Assembly (NCBI RefSeq): GCF_002086115.1
Contig: NZ_MVHJ01000041.1
Coordinates: 1 to 37,738, forward strand
DNA: 37,738 nucleotides
DNA from: Mycolicibacterium bacteremicum
GTDB taxonomy: Bacteria; Actinomycetota; Actinomycetes; Mycobacteriales; Mycobacteriaceae
Reading direction: 5' to 3'
The translations under genes were made by a program, and so were the position numbers. Numbering within the stretch: position 1 is the first letter of the stretch; each line of letters opens with the position of its first letter. Below, one piece after another: positions 1-8,274 of the stretch. The notes under the pieces were generated by a model, which ran no database searches, had not been told where the DNA came from, and saw nothing but the letters and a program-made list of their open reading frames with translations.

Positions 1-612
1 ACCCGGTGGTGGCGGCGGGGGTGGCGGCGCGGCCGGTGCGGATGCCGCGGGCAGCGTCGCCGGCATCGTCCAGATGGCGATGGCTGCCGGCTCCATGCCG
101 AAACCAGCCGGCGCGGCGGTCAGCTGCAGCTGCGTCGGGCGCATCCCGGGCCCGAGTTCGAAGAACACCCAGCCGGTGGAGTCGGAGCGGACGCGCGATG
201 CCAGCGGCAGCGTCGTGGCCTCGACCGGCCGCGAGGTGGGGATCTGCTCGCCGCCGCTGAGGTGCAGCCGGAATCCGCCGTTGGCACCGGTGGCATCGAT
301 CGGTGTGGTCACCCCGGTGAAGGACACCTCGATGCCGAGTTCGGTCTGTGCGCCGGCCTGCAGCACCGCGAGGTTGTCGGCCCGGGGGGTGATGGTGGCC
401 CCCTTCGCGGTCAGCGGCTGTCCGAGCGCCGCGGTGCCGGGCAGGATCGAGACGGCACCGGGATCATCGGTGGCGCTGGTGACGCCGCGTTCCGCCGAAT
501 TCCGGGTGCCTGCCGAATCAGAGGTCGACGGGCCGTAGGAGCAACCGACCGCCACCATCGGCATCACCACGACCGCGGCGACCGTGCGGGTCAGTCGCGT
601 CAGCCGGTGCAC
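1..612 (-). CDS. Putative lipoprotein, 3' part beyond window
   Basis: Reading leftward from a GTG at 612, the frame stays open to the window edge (about 204 residues seen, no stop). The N-terminus has basic residues, a hydrophobic stretch and a lipobox ending A-V-G-C (Cys about residue 25), so the product is predicted to be exported and lipid-anchored. The mature part is polar and beta-rich in appearance, with no enzyme motif I recognise, and the last visible residues are a run of prolines after an Ala/Pro stretch. An ATG at 620 opens a different frame that stops after six codons, so the GTG is preferred although no clear Shine-Dalgarno precedes it. It follows the WS/DGAT gene by 53 bp in the same direction and may share its transcript. 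Function unknown. Confidence 0.72.
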   Translation of the reverse strand, partial: MHRLTRLTRTVAAVVVMPMVAVGCSYGPSTSDSAGTRNSAERGVTSATDDPGAVSILPGTAALGQPLTAKGATITPRADNLAVLQAGAQTELGIEVSFTGVTTPIDATGANGGFRLHLSGGEQIPTSRPVEATTLPLASRVRSDSTGWVFFELGPGMRPTQLQLTAAPAGFGMEPAAIAIWTMPATLPAASAPAAPPPPPPPPG

Positions 613-665
613 GGGTTCATTGTGTCGTATCCCCGCCGCGTCGGCAGGGTCGCATCCCGGACGGC

Positions 666-2069
666 TCACGTGTGTACGGTGATCTCCCCGGAGATCCCCG
701 CTGCGGCACGGATATCGCGCAGTTCCTGCACCATCGCATCGGTGATCTCGTGCGGGTCCCGCACCGTGGCGGTGTCCGAGAGCACCGAGATGTTGAGCTG
801 GTCGACATAGCTCCACACCGTGATGTTCAGACCGCTGGCCGCGGTGAGCGGTCCGACCGAGTAGATCTCGGACACCGTGGCCCCGCCGACGCGCCCGAGC
901 TCGCGCGGGCCCGGCACATTCGAGATGTTCAAGTTCAGGATCTTGTTCTGCCCGTCCACATTGGACAGCTTCCGGAACAATGCCTCGACGCCGGCCGGTG
1001 GCATGTAGGAGGCCCATCGCGCCACCAGTTCCGGTCCGATCAGCTGGTTGCTCTCCTTGGCCAGGGTGGCCGCCTCGCTGGCCCGCCGCACCCGTTCCAG
1101 CGGATCGTCGATGTCCACCGGCAGCGCCATCAACACGCCGGTGAAGCGGTTGCCCGAGATGCGTTCCGGGGAGAAGTCGAAGCTCATCGGCACCGAGGCC
1201 AGCAACGGATGGTCGGCCTTGCCCTCGTAGTGCAGCTGCAACGTGCGCAGCGCACCCGAGGACAATGCCAACACCATGTCATTGATGGTGGCGCCCAACT
1301 GTTTTCCGGTCGACTTGACATCGGCCAGCGACAGGCTGGCGGTGGCGAACCGGCGTTCCGGGGTCAGCACATGGTTCATGAAGCTCGGCGGTGGGGTGAA
1401 CGGACGGGTCAGTTCCGGCCCGAACTTGCGGTTGCTGCGCCGCACCCGGCCGATCCCGTCCGCGGTGTATTTCACCAGCCCGGGCACCCGGCCTATCTGG
1501 CGCATGTGGTCCCAGAAGGCCGAGCGCACAAGCTCACCGGTCGACGGTGCCGGGTCGGTCGCGTAGGAGTCGCGGTCGCGCTGGGGCCCGTCCTGCAAGT
1601 CCATCCCGCGGGCCAGCAGATTGGCCGAGGCCACCCCGTCGGCCAGCGCGTGATGGATCTTGCCCACCACCGCGATCCGGTCATCGGCCAGACCCTCGAC
1701 GAAGTACATCTCCCACAGCGGGCGGCTGCGATCCAGCGGCGTACTGGCGATCTCGCCGATCGCCTCGTCGAGTTCGCGGCGACCACCGGGGGCGGCCACC
1801 CGCCACGGGCGGATGTGGTACTCCAGGTCGACATCGCAGTTCTCCCGCCACATGGGGTGGTGGAACTTGAACGGGATGTCGACGAGCTGGTAGCGGAAGG
1901 GCTCGAGCTTGTAGAGCCTGCCGTGCAACACGTTCCGGAATTCGTCGATGCCGAACGTGCGGCCGCCGAGGCCGTGCAGGTCGATGACTGCGATCTTCAA
2001 GGTGTGCATGTGCACGTTGGGCGCTTCCGAATACAGCAGGAACGCGTCCCAACCGCTGAGCCTCTTCAC
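666..2069 (-). CDS. WS/DGAT wax ester synthase/diacylglycerol acyltransferase (Rv0221-like)
   Basis: This 467-residue protein belongs to the bacterial wax ester synthase/acyl-CoA:diacylglycerol acyltransferase family, which transfers acyl groups from acyl-CoA to alcohols or diacylglycerol for storage or envelope lipids. The active-site motif HHALADG lies at residues 139-145 (second His and Asp as in HHxxxDG), and the family signature PLDRSRPLWE is at 111-120. Length is typical. The GTG start at 2069 is supported by a GGGAGG Shine-Dalgarno eight bases upstream. It lies 27 bp downstream of lipC in the same direction, the arrangement of Rv0220-Rv0221 in M. tuberculosis, so the two are probably co-transcribed: an esterase plus an acyltransferase. 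Substrate is not visible from sequence. Confidence 0.93.
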   Translation of the reverse strand: MKRLSGWDAFLLYSEAPNVHMHTLKIAVIDLHGLGGRTFGIDEFRNVLHGRLYKLEPFRYQLVDIPFKFHHPMWRENCDVDLEYHIRPWRVAAPGGRRELDEAIGEIASTPLDRSRPLWEMYFVEGLADDRIAVVGKIHHALADGVASANLLARGMDLQDGPQRDRDSYATDPAPSTGELVRSAFWDHMRQIGRVPGLVKYTADGIGRVRRSNRKFGPELTRPFTPPPSFMNHVLTPERRFATASLSLADVKSTGKQLGATINDMVLALSSGALRTLQLHYEGKADHPLLASVPMSFDFSPERISGNRFTGVLMALPVDIDDPLERVRRASEAATLAKESNQLIGPELVARWASYMPPAGVEALFRKLSNVDGQNKILNLNISNVPGPRELGRVGGATVSEIYSVGPLTAASGLNITVWSYVDQLNISVLSDTATVRDPHEITDAMVQELRDIRAAAGISGEITVHT

Positions 2070-2096
2070 GGCTTTTCCTCCCCTGGGTGGAGGAGT

Positions 2097-3320
2097 CTAT
2101 ATAACCGCCTTGGCCTGACGTGCCGTCGAGTTTCGGTGAATCTGGTTGAGGAACAGTCCGATCGCCTTGGCCATCGCACCGGTGCGGGCCCCGTCGGTCA
2201 TGTCGAAACCGTGCCCGGCGCCCGGGAACTCGACGTAGCTGACCGGCGCGTCCGAGGTCGCCTTGAGGCGGTCGACGAAGCTGCGCGCCTGGGCGACCGG
2301 GATCACGGTGTCACCCGAACCGTGGATCACCAGGAAGGGCGGGGCGTCCCGGTGCACCCGGGCGATCGGCGACGCGTCCCGGAAGACGTCCGGGTGGCGG
2401 TCGATCTTGCGACCGACGACGACGCGCTCGAGGAAATCGACGAATCGGTCGCGCTCCACGGTCGAGCGGTCCTCCCAGTCGTAACGGCCGTAGATCCCGA
2501 CGACGGCGTCCACGGAGGTGTCCGCCTCGTCGTCCAACTCGGTCTGCATGGCCGGATCGTTGGGGGTCAGACCGGCCAGCGCCGCGAGGTGCCCACCGGC
2601 CGAGCATCCGGCCACCGCGACGAAGTTACGGTCGCCGCCGAACTTGTCGACATTGGCCCTGGCCCAGGCGATCGCGGCCTTGACGTCGGTCAGGTGGCGC
2701 GGCCAGCGGTGATGCGGTGCGACCCGGTAATCGATGGACAGGCACACCCAGCCCTGCTGGGCCAGGTGCGACATCATCGCGTAGCCCTGCAGGATGCGGC
2801 TGCCGTGCACCCACGCCCCGCCCGGGATGAACAGCAGCACCGGCGCCGGCTCGGCAGGGAGTTCGGCGGGTCGCCACACGTCGAGCAGTTGCAACGGGTG
2901 GTCGCCGTAGCGCACCGAGGAGCGGTACACGTCGCGCCGGTAGGTCATGGTGTTCCACAACGGTGGCATCGCTTCCGGGGTGGGCCAGGTACCGGCCAGG
3001 TCGGCGGGGTTGACCACCCCGCGCAGTCCCTCCTTGGCGACGGTGACCGTCTGATCCCGTTCCGCCTTGCGAACCGGGGCGTTGCCGGGCCCGAACCAGG
3101 ACTTGGCCGACGCGGCGAACAACTCCGGGAACTGCCGAAAGCCCCAGACACCCATCGCGGCCAGCCCACCGAGCGGCTCAAGTTGCTTACCGACGATGGG
3201 CAGCGAAGCGGATGCGACAGATAGTGCCAGCATGCGGTCGGCATGATTGGCGTTCAGCAACCATCGTGCGCGGCTCATCAGGGAGGGGCCGGAGCTCACG
3301 TTCTCCGGTTGTGCCGTCAT
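2097..3320 (-). CDS. lipC: LipC-type carboxylesterase
   Basis: This alpha/beta hydrolase of 407 residues closely resembles M. tuberculosis LipC (Rv0220), a cell-surface esterase. Motifs are the PGGAW oxyanion-hole segment (166-170), the nucleophile elbow G-C-S-A-G-G with Ser240, the acid Asp337 in GSGDTVIP, and His370 in GAGHGFD. The hydrophobic N-terminal region (about 28-60) has no cleavage signal. I start it at ATG 3320 (MTAQPEN) rather than further upstream because a TACGCT -10 sits exactly six bases before this ATG, the layout of a leaderless mycobacterial mRNA. It heads an operon with the WS/DGAT gene and is divergent from the acyl-CoA dehydrogenase at 3446. Confidence 0.93.
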   Translation of the reverse strand: MTAQPENVSSGPSLMSRARWLLNANHADRMLALSVASASLPIVGKQLEPLGGLAAMGVWGFRQFPELFAASAKSWFGPGNAPVRKAERDQTVTVAKEGLRGVVNPADLAGTWPTPEAMPPLWNTMTYRRDVYRSSVRYGDHPLQLLDVWRPAELPAEPAPVLLFIPGGAWVHGSRILQGYAMMSHLAQQGWVCLSIDYRVAPHHRWPRHLTDVKAAIAWARANVDKFGGDRNFVAVAGCSAGGHLAALAGLTPNDPAMQTELDDEADTSVDAVVGIYGRYDWEDRSTVERDRFVDFLERVVVGRKIDRHPDVFRDASPIARVHRDAPPFLVIHGSGDTVIPVAQARSFVDRLKATSDAPVSYVEFPGAGHGFDMTDGARTGAMAKAIGLFLNQIHRNSTARQAKAVI

Positions 3321-3326
3321 GGCGCG

Positions 3327-3332
3327 AGCGTA
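3327..3332 (-). promoter_or_regulatory. -10 element of leaderless lipC
   Basis: TACGCT on the minus strand, six bases upstream of the lipC ATG at 3320. It matches the TANNNT -10 of mycobacterial SigA promoters, and the spacing would put the first transcribed base at the start codon. Predicted by pattern only. Confidence 0.55.
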
Positions 3333-3391
3333 CCCGCGGACGGGCCCGCTCAAGCAGACATTTTCGAGGATCTGTCTACCCGTATTTCAAC

Positions 3392-3407
3392 TGTGACCTG
3401 TATCACT
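3392..3407 (+). promoter_or_regulatory. Candidate CRP (Rv3676-type) binding site
   Basis: TGTGACCTGTATCACT fits TGTGA-N6-TCACA, the CRP consensus shared by the mycobacterial cAMP receptor protein, at nine of ten positions. Its centre (3399.5) is about 44 bp upstream of the start expected from the TAACTT -10 at 3431, close to a class II activator position for the acyl-CoA dehydrogenase gene. It is about 80 bp upstream of the predicted lipC start on the other side. Binding is an inference. Confidence 0.5.
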
Positions 3408-3430
3408 TCTGGGTGGTCGATTGGCCCGGG

Positions 3431-3436
3431 TAACTT
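3431..3436 (+). promoter_or_regulatory. -10 element of acyl-CoA dehydrogenase gene
   Basis: TAACTT matches TANNNT and ends nine bases before the ATG at 3446, so the mRNA would be leaderless or have a leader of a few bases. No Shine-Dalgarno is visible before this start, which is consistent with that. Confidence 0.45.
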
Positions 3437-3445
3437 CGGTTGATC

Positions 3446-5614
3446 ATGAGCACGTCAGCGCTGGCCATCACCGAAGAACACACCGACCTCGCGGCCGCGG
3501 CCATCGGCCAGCTGCAGCGACTCGACAGCCGCGCGGCGGCCCGCGCGACACTGACCGACCCGGGCAGCTATCCGCGCGAGATCTGGACGGCGGGTGCGGA
3601 GCTGGGCTGGAACGGGTTGGCCATCGCCGAGGAGTACGGCGGCGCCGGCTACGGCCTGGCCGAACTGGCCGTGGTCGCCGAGATCACCGGCCGGGAACTG
3701 GCCCCCGGACCCTTCCTGCCCACCGCGGCCGCCGCCGTGGTGATCGACCGGTGCGCGCCGGATTCCGTTCGCGCCGACCTTCTTCCTGGGCTGGCCGACG
3801 GCAGCCTCGTCGCCGCCCTCGGACTGAACATCCTGGTCAACATGCAGACCGACCTGACCGCCACTGCGCAGTGGCCCGCCGTGCTGGGCGCCCCCGATGC
3901 CGACATCCTGGTGCTGGCCGCCGGCGATGACCTGCTCGTGGTGGACGCCCACGCCGACGGGATCACCGTCACCCCACTGGAATCGCTGGATCCCACCCGG
4001 TCGATCGGCGCGGTGTCGATGCGTGGCGCGTCCATCCCGGCCGACCGGGTGCTGCGCGGCGCCTCCCGGCGGGCCCGGACGGCGTTCCGGATTCTTGCCG
4101 CCGCCGAAGCGGTCGGGGTCTGCTGGGCGGCGTTGGACATGGCGGTCGACTATGCCAAGGTGCGCGAGCAGTTCGGCCGCACCATCGGCACCTTCCAGGC
4201 GGTCAAGCACCACGCCGCCAACATGCTGGTCGCTGCCGAGCAGACCACCGCGGCAACGTGGACGGCGGCGCGCTGCGACGATCTCGACGACGCCGCGCTG
4301 GCTGCCACGGTGGCCGCCGCGCACGCGATACGCGCACAGGTCTTCAATGCGCACAACAACATCCACTTGCACGGCGGTATCGGATTCACCTGGGAGCACG
4401 ACGCGCATCTGTACCTGCGCCGGGCCCGCACCCTGGCCGCACTGCTGGCCGACGGTAACGATCCGCTGGCCGAGCTGGTCGACGCACAGCGTGCCGGGCA
4501 GACCGACACGGTGTCGTTCACGGTGCCGCCGGAGGCCGAGCGTCACCGCGCCGCGGCCGCCGAGGCGGCCGCGAAGGCCCGTTCGCTGCCCGCCGAACAG
4601 CGGCGCGACTTCCTGGTCGACTCCGGCTACCTGGTCGCGCACTGGCCCACCCCGTGGGGCCGGGCCGCCGATGTGCTGGAGCAGTTGGTCATCGAGGAGG
4701 AGTTCCGCGGCATCGACATCCCCGATATGGGCATCACCGGGTGGGTGACGCTGACCATCGCCCAGGCCGGCACCGACGAGCAGCGCGAGCGCTGGGTGGA
4801 ACCGGTGTTGCGGGGGCAGGTGATGTGGTGCCAATTGTTCTCCGAGCCCGGCGCCGGCTCAGACGCCGCGGCCGTGCGGACCGCGGCCAAGAAGGTCGAC
4901 GGAGGTTGGCGGGTCACCGGCCAGAAGGTGTGGACGAGCCTGGCCCAGCACTGCCAGTGGGGGCTGGCCACGGTGCGCACCGACCCGGACGCCCCCAAGC
5001 ACGCCGGCGTCACCATGATGGCCATCAACATGAAATCACCTGGCGTGCAGGTGAATCCGTTGCGCGGCCTGACCGGCGACGCGCATTTCAACGAGGTTTT
5101 CTTCGATGACGTGTTCGTGCCCGACACCGATGTCATCGGTGCGGTCAACAGGGGTTGGGCGGTCGCCCGCGCCACGCTGGGCAACGAGCGGGTCTCCATC
5201 GGCAGCGGCTCCTCGGCGCCGACCGGGTTCACCACCGCGGACCTGGTCGCACTGCTCGACAGTGTGCCCGCGGAGGTCGCCGTCTGCCATGTGCACGACG
5301 CGGGCGCGGTGATCGCCGAGACGCTCACCCTGCCGATGCTGAACCTGCGCCGGGTCAGCCGGGCCATCGCCGGCGCCGAACCCGGCCCGGAGGGCAATGT
5401 CACCAAATTGCTGCTGGCCGAACAGTCGCAACGGCTGACCGAGCTGGGCATGACGCTGGCCGGGGTGTCGGCGGTGACCGGCCAGAACGAGCAGCTGACC
5501 CGGACCTACCTGGGCAACCGCGCCATGACCATCGCCGGCGGCACATCCGAGATCACCCGCAACACCATCGCCGAGCGCATCCTGGGCCTGCCCCGCGACC
5601 CGCTGCTGAAGTAA
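3446..5614 (+). CDS. Two-domain acyl-CoA dehydrogenase (FadE6/22/34-type)
   Basis: This 722-residue protein is a tandem fusion of two acyl-CoA dehydrogenase units. The first (about 1-355) ends with the C-terminal helical signature YAKVREQFGRTIG and HLHGGIGFTWEHD. The second (about 365-722) has the FAD/substrate segment WCQLFSEPGAGSD, then KVWTSLAQH, and ends with IAGGTSEITRN. The MCAD-type catalytic Glu position in that last motif is Gly, but LGNERVSIG in the second unit offers a Glu at the position used by isovaleryl/long-chain dehydrogenases, so activity is likely. The fusion matches mycobacterial FadE6, FadE22 and FadE34 in size; I cannot say which is the orthologue. A TTG at 3440 is an alternative start. 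Its stop codon directly abuts that of the convergent ABC gene at 5615. A CRP-like site lies upstream. Confidence 0.92.
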   Translation: MSTSALAITEEHTDLAAAAIGQLQRLDSRAAARATLTDPGSYPREIWTAGAELGWNGLAIAEEYGGAGYGLAELAVVAEITGRELAPGPFLPTAAAAVVIDRCAPDSVRADLLPGLADGSLVAALGLNILVNMQTDLTATAQWPAVLGAPDADILVLAAGDDLLVVDAHADGITVTPLESLDPTRSIGAVSMRGASIPADRVLRGASRRARTAFRILAAAEAVGVCWAALDMAVDYAKVREQFGRTIGTFQAVKHHAANMLVAAEQTTAATWTAARCDDLDDAALAATVAAAHAIRAQVFNAHNNIHLHGGIGFTWEHDAHLYLRRARTLAALLADGNDPLAELVDAQRAGQTDTVSFTVPPEAERHRAAAAEAAAKARSLPAEQRRDFLVDSGYLVAHWPTPWGRAADVLEQLVIEEEFRGIDIPDMGITGWVTLTIAQAGTDEQRERWVEPVLRGQVMWCQLFSEPGAGSDAAAVRTAAKKVDGGWRVTGQKVWTSLAQHCQWGLATVRTDPDAPKHAGVTMMAINMKSPGVQVNPLRGLTGDAHFNEVFFDDVFVPDTDVIGAVNRGWAVARATLGNERVSIGSGSSAPTGFTTADLVALLDSVPAEVAVCHVHDAGAVIAETLTLPMLNLRRVSRAIAGAEPGPEGNVTKLLLAEQSQRLTELGMTLAGVSAVTGQNEQLTRTYLGNRAMTIAGGTSEITRNTIAERILGLPRDPLLK

Positions 5615-6679
5615 TCAGCCCGCCAGGGGCAGCACCACACCGGCCGGTTCGGGGATGCGCACCCCGACCTCGCTGCCGATCCCGAGATGCGCGCGTCCGG
5701 GCACGTCCACCGTCACGTGCTGATCGGTCATGCTGGTCAACGCCAGCTCCACCCGGGTCGTCGCGCCGGTCCACGTCGACGAACGCACGTTGGCGCGCAG
5801 GGCATCCCGGTCACCCAGCGATACCAGCCGCAGCGCGTGCGGGCGGATGCACAGCAGCGCGCGGGTCCCCGGTGTCATACCGGCACCGCCCGTCGGGGTC
5901 TGCGCGCACACGGCGCGGTGCGCCACCGTCACCAGCGCCGAGGTACCGACGACACGGCGGACCGTGCACGGAAGTAGATTGGCCGCGCCCAGCAGTGCCG
6001 CGGTGGCGGTGCTGCTCGGACGGCGCCACAATCGCTCGGCGGCACCCACCTGCAGCAGCCGGACCTCGTCCATCACGGCGATCCGGTCGGCCAGCGCGAG
6101 CGCCTCGGCATGCTCGGCGGTGGCGTAGAGCACCGCCATGCCGGGCAGCAGCGCACGCAGTCGCTGCAATTCGGTCAGCACGGGTGCGCGCCGGGCTGCG
6201 TCCAGGGCGGCAAGCGGCTCCTCCAGCAGCAGTGCCGACGGCCGCACCGCGAGTGCCCGCGCCACGGCGACCCGCAACTGCTCGACACCGGAAAGTTGAT
6301 GCGGCCAACGCTTTTCCTGTCCGGCCATGCCAATCAGCTCCAGCATCTCGACGACCCGGCCGACCAACACCCGACGGGGCATTCGGGACCGGCGCACGCC
6401 GAAGGCGATGTTCTCGGCGACCCGCAGATGCGGGAACAACCCGAATCCCCGCGGCACCAGCGCGGTACCGCGCTCGGCCGGCCCGACACCGGTGAGGTCA
6501 CGCCCGTCTACGCGTACCGTTCCGGTGGTCGGACACACCAGGCCGGCCAGCACCCGCAACGCCGTGGCGGCACCCGCCCGGGCCGGACCCAGCAACACCA
6601 CGGTCTCACCGGCCGCCACCTGCAGGTCGAAATCCTCCAACGCCCCGGCCACACCCACCCGGTCGAAGCTCACCCGCAT
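5615..6679 (-). CDS. Degenerate ABC transporter ATPase-like protein with TOBE-type C-terminus
   Basis: This 354-residue protein has the layout of a MalK/SugC/CysA-type importer ATPase: nucleotide-binding domain (1-230) followed by a beta-rich TOBE-like region (235-354). Nearly every ATPase motif is altered. Walker A (31-39) reads GPARAGAAT with Ala37 in place of the Lys; the Q-loop Gln is Arg77; the signature is LSGVE (129-133) rather than LSGGQ; the Walker B Asp is Glu153, although catalytic-type Glu154 is kept; and the H-loop His is Ala188. The frame is intact and domain spacing is kept, which argues against a decayed pseudogene. No permease or solute-binding gene is nearby. I start at ATG 6679 (MRVSFDRVG), where ABC homology begins. 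It may be a non-hydrolysing regulator or subunit. Function unknown. Confidence 0.85.
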   Translation of the reverse strand: MRVSFDRVGVAGALEDFDLQVAAGETVVLLGPARAGAATALRVLAGLVCPTTGTVRVDGRDLTGVGPAERGTALVPRGFGLFPHLRVAENIAFGVRRSRMPRRVLVGRVVEMLELIGMAGQEKRWPHQLSGVEQLRVAVARALAVRPSALLLEEPLAALDAARRAPVLTELQRLRALLPGMAVLYATAEHAEALALADRIAVMDEVRLLQVGAAERLWRRPSSTATAALLGAANLLPCTVRRVVGTSALVTVAHRAVCAQTPTGGAGMTPGTRALLCIRPHALRLVSLGDRDALRANVRSSTWTGATTRVELALTSMTDQHVTVDVPGRAHLGIGSEVGVRIPEPAGVVLPLAG

Positions 6680-6775
6680 GACGTTCGAGCATGTCGTGGC
6701 AGACCGACACGGCCTCGTCAGCCGCGTGTGGACGGGCCCAACAGTCGATGAACACTTGGTATAGACCACGTTCGG

Positions 6776-6781
6776 TAGGCT
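6776..6781 (+). promoter_or_regulatory. -10 element of leaderless HD-domain gene
   Basis: TAGGCT (TANNNT) is followed by exactly six bases and then the GTG at 6788, the leaderless arrangement. This supports GTG 6788 as the start. Confidence 0.5.
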
Positions 6782-6787
6782 GCTGCC

Positions 6788-7291
6788 GTGACCGAACAGT
6801 CCGAGCTGACCCGGGTGTTGCTGTCGCTGCGCGGCGTCTGGGATGAAGAGGCGGTCGACGAGTTCGACCACGCGATGCAGTGCGCGGCACAGGCCATCGG
6901 TGACGGCGCCGATGACGAGCTGGTCCTGGCCGCGGCGCTGCACGACATCGCGCACAGCCCGCTGTTACCCGACGGGCCGGCCCACGACACGGTGGCCCGG
7001 GACTGGCTGACCCCGCGGTACGGCGAGCGGGTGGGCTGGCTGGCCGGGGCGCACGTGGCGGCCAAGCGCTACCTGGCCGCCACCGATCCCGGTTACCTGC
7101 TCAGCGACACCTCGACTCGGTCGTTGCGACAGCAGGGTGGGGCTGCGGTGGATCCGGCCTTCGTCGATCATCCGTGGTGGTCGGATGCGCTGCGGTTGCG
7201 GCGCTACGACGATGCGGCCAAGGACCCCGCGGCCCGCGGTGCCGCCCTGGCCGACGTGCTCACGGTGGCCGGTCGGCTGGCTGTGCGATAG
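6788..7291 (+). CDS. PhnZ-like HD-domain oxygenase
   Basis: This 167-residue HD-superfamily protein resembles the HD proteins of phosphonate degradation operons, whose model PhnZ is a mixed-valent diiron oxygenase. Candidate metal ligands are His28 (in EFDHAMQCA), His52-Asp53 and His56 (LHDIAH), His66, His89 and Asp141 (RRYDDAAK). The 24-residue spacing of the first two His matches PhnZ (34 and 58), and HVAAKRYLAATDP followed by SLRQQGG is typical of that subgroup. No phosphonate uptake or PhnY-like gene is adjacent, so the substrate is open. The gene is divergent from the ABC gene, 108 bp away, and is followed after 14 bp by an esterase that has its own -10. Confidence 0.82.
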   Translation: MTEQSELTRVLLSLRGVWDEEAVDEFDHAMQCAAQAIGDGADDELVLAAALHDIAHSPLLPDGPAHDTVARDWLTPRYGERVGWLAGAHVAAKRYLAATDPGYLLSDTSTRSLRQQGGAAVDPAFVDHPWWSDALRLRRYDDAAKDPAARGAALADVLTVAGRLAVR

Positions 7292-7293
7292 GC

Positions 7294-7299
7294 CATACT
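7294..7299 (+). promoter_or_regulatory. -10 element of leaderless esterase gene
   Basis: CATACT precedes the GTG at 7306 by six bases. It lies three bases after the upstream gene's stop codon. The same hexamer and spacing occur before the MFS gene at 15558. The overlapping TACTGT, four bases from the GTG, is an alternative register. Confidence 0.42.
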
Positions 7300-7305
7300 G
7301 TCGCT

Positions 7306-8274
7306 GTGACGACGACCACAGCCGCCTTTCACCGCGACCTGGCCCGCATCGCCCGCTTTCTGCCCCGCAAGATCATCACCCCGGCCAGTATCGGTCTGCT
7401 GCAACGGATGAACGTGCTGGCCGACCGGCGGGTGCCGGCCGGGGTGCAGGTGCTGACCCTGGCGTCCGGGGTCCGGGTCCGGCTGTACCAGCCGAAGGCG
7501 ACGGCCGCGCCCGGGCCGGCGTTGCTGTGGATCCACGGCGGCGGCTATGTCATCGGCAGTGCCGCCCAGGACGATGCGGTGTGCCGCCGGTTCGCCGATG
7601 CGCTCGGCGCGACCGTGGCATCCGTGGAGTACCGGCTGGCCCCGCAGCACCCGTACCCCGCCGGTCTGGAGGACTGCTACGCGGCGCTGACCTGGCTGGC
7701 CGGCCTGCCCGCGGTCGACACCACCCGCGTCGCGATCGGTGGCGCGAGTGCCGGGGGTGGACTGGCCGCGGCGCTGGCGCTGTTGGCGCGTGACCGCGCG
7801 GAGGTGGCCCTGGCGGCACAGCTGCTGGTGTATCCGATGCTCGACGACCGTTCCGTGAGTACCGAACTCGACGATCCCGGGCACCGGTTGTGGACCTACG
7901 AGAGCAACCGGTTCGGCTGGTCGGCCTATCTTGGTGACGCCGATCCCGAGGTGGCGGTGCCGGCACGCCGGGCGGATCTGAGCGGGCTGCCCCCGGCCTG
8001 GATCGGGGTGGGGACCCTCGACCTGTTCCACGGCGAGGACCTGGCCTACGCGGACCGGCTGCGCGCGGCGGGGGTGCCCTGCGAGGTGGAGATCGTCGAG
8101 GGCGCGTTCCACGGCTTCGACGGTGTCGTACCGAAAAGCGGAGTGTCGCAAACCTTTCACCGCTGTCAGCGCGAGTGGCTGAAGCGGATCTTCACGAACT
8201 CGCCGCCCGCGCGGACGAACCACACGGGCGGCGAGGGTGTTCCCGGTGATCAGCCGGCCATGAACTCCGAGTAG
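7306..8274 (+). CDS. HSL-family esterase/lipase (Lip family)
   Basis: This 322-residue alpha/beta hydrolase of the hormone-sensitive-lipase family has the HGGGYVIGS oxyanion motif (77-85), the nucleophile elbow G-A-S-A-G with Ser148, an acid in GTLDLF (Asp239) and the catalytic His269 in GAFHGFD. Bacterial HSL enzymes more often have GDSAGG, so Asp to Ala next to the Ser is a small deviation also seen in mycobacterial paralogues. Predicted cytoplasmic, hydrolysing short or medium acyl esters. GTG 7306 is chosen because homology and a leaderless-type -10 both point to it. The last 25 bp overlap the 3' end of the convergent haemophore gene. Confidence 0.9.
   Translation: MTTTTAAFHRDLARIARFLPRKIITPASIGLLQRMNVLADRRVPAGVQVLTLASGVRVRLYQPKATAAPGPALLWIHGGGYVIGSAAQDDAVCRRFADALGATVASVEYRLAPQHPYPAGLEDCYAALTWLAGLPAVDTTRVAIGGASAGGGLAAALALLARDRAEVALAAQLLVYPMLDDRSVSTELDDPGHRLWTYESNRFGWSAYLGDADPEVAVPARRADLSGLPPAWIGVGTLDLFHGEDLAYADRLRAAGVPCEVEIVEGAFHGFDGVVPKSGVSQTFHRCQREWLKRIFTNSPPARTNHTGGEGVPGDQPAMNSE

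Noticed and set aside
672..3224. An 850-codon open frame on the plus strand across the WS/DGAT and lipC genes
   Set aside because: It is a GC-codon-bias shadow: the minus strand encodes two clearly homologous enzymes, and the plus translation is low-complexity His/Arg/Gly sequence with no family likeness.
5612..5617. Abutting stop codons of convergent genes (5614/5615, and again at 10588/10589) as a special regulatory junction
   Set aside because: Tight convergent ends are common in compact actinobacterial genomes, and no hairpin or other signal accompanies them.
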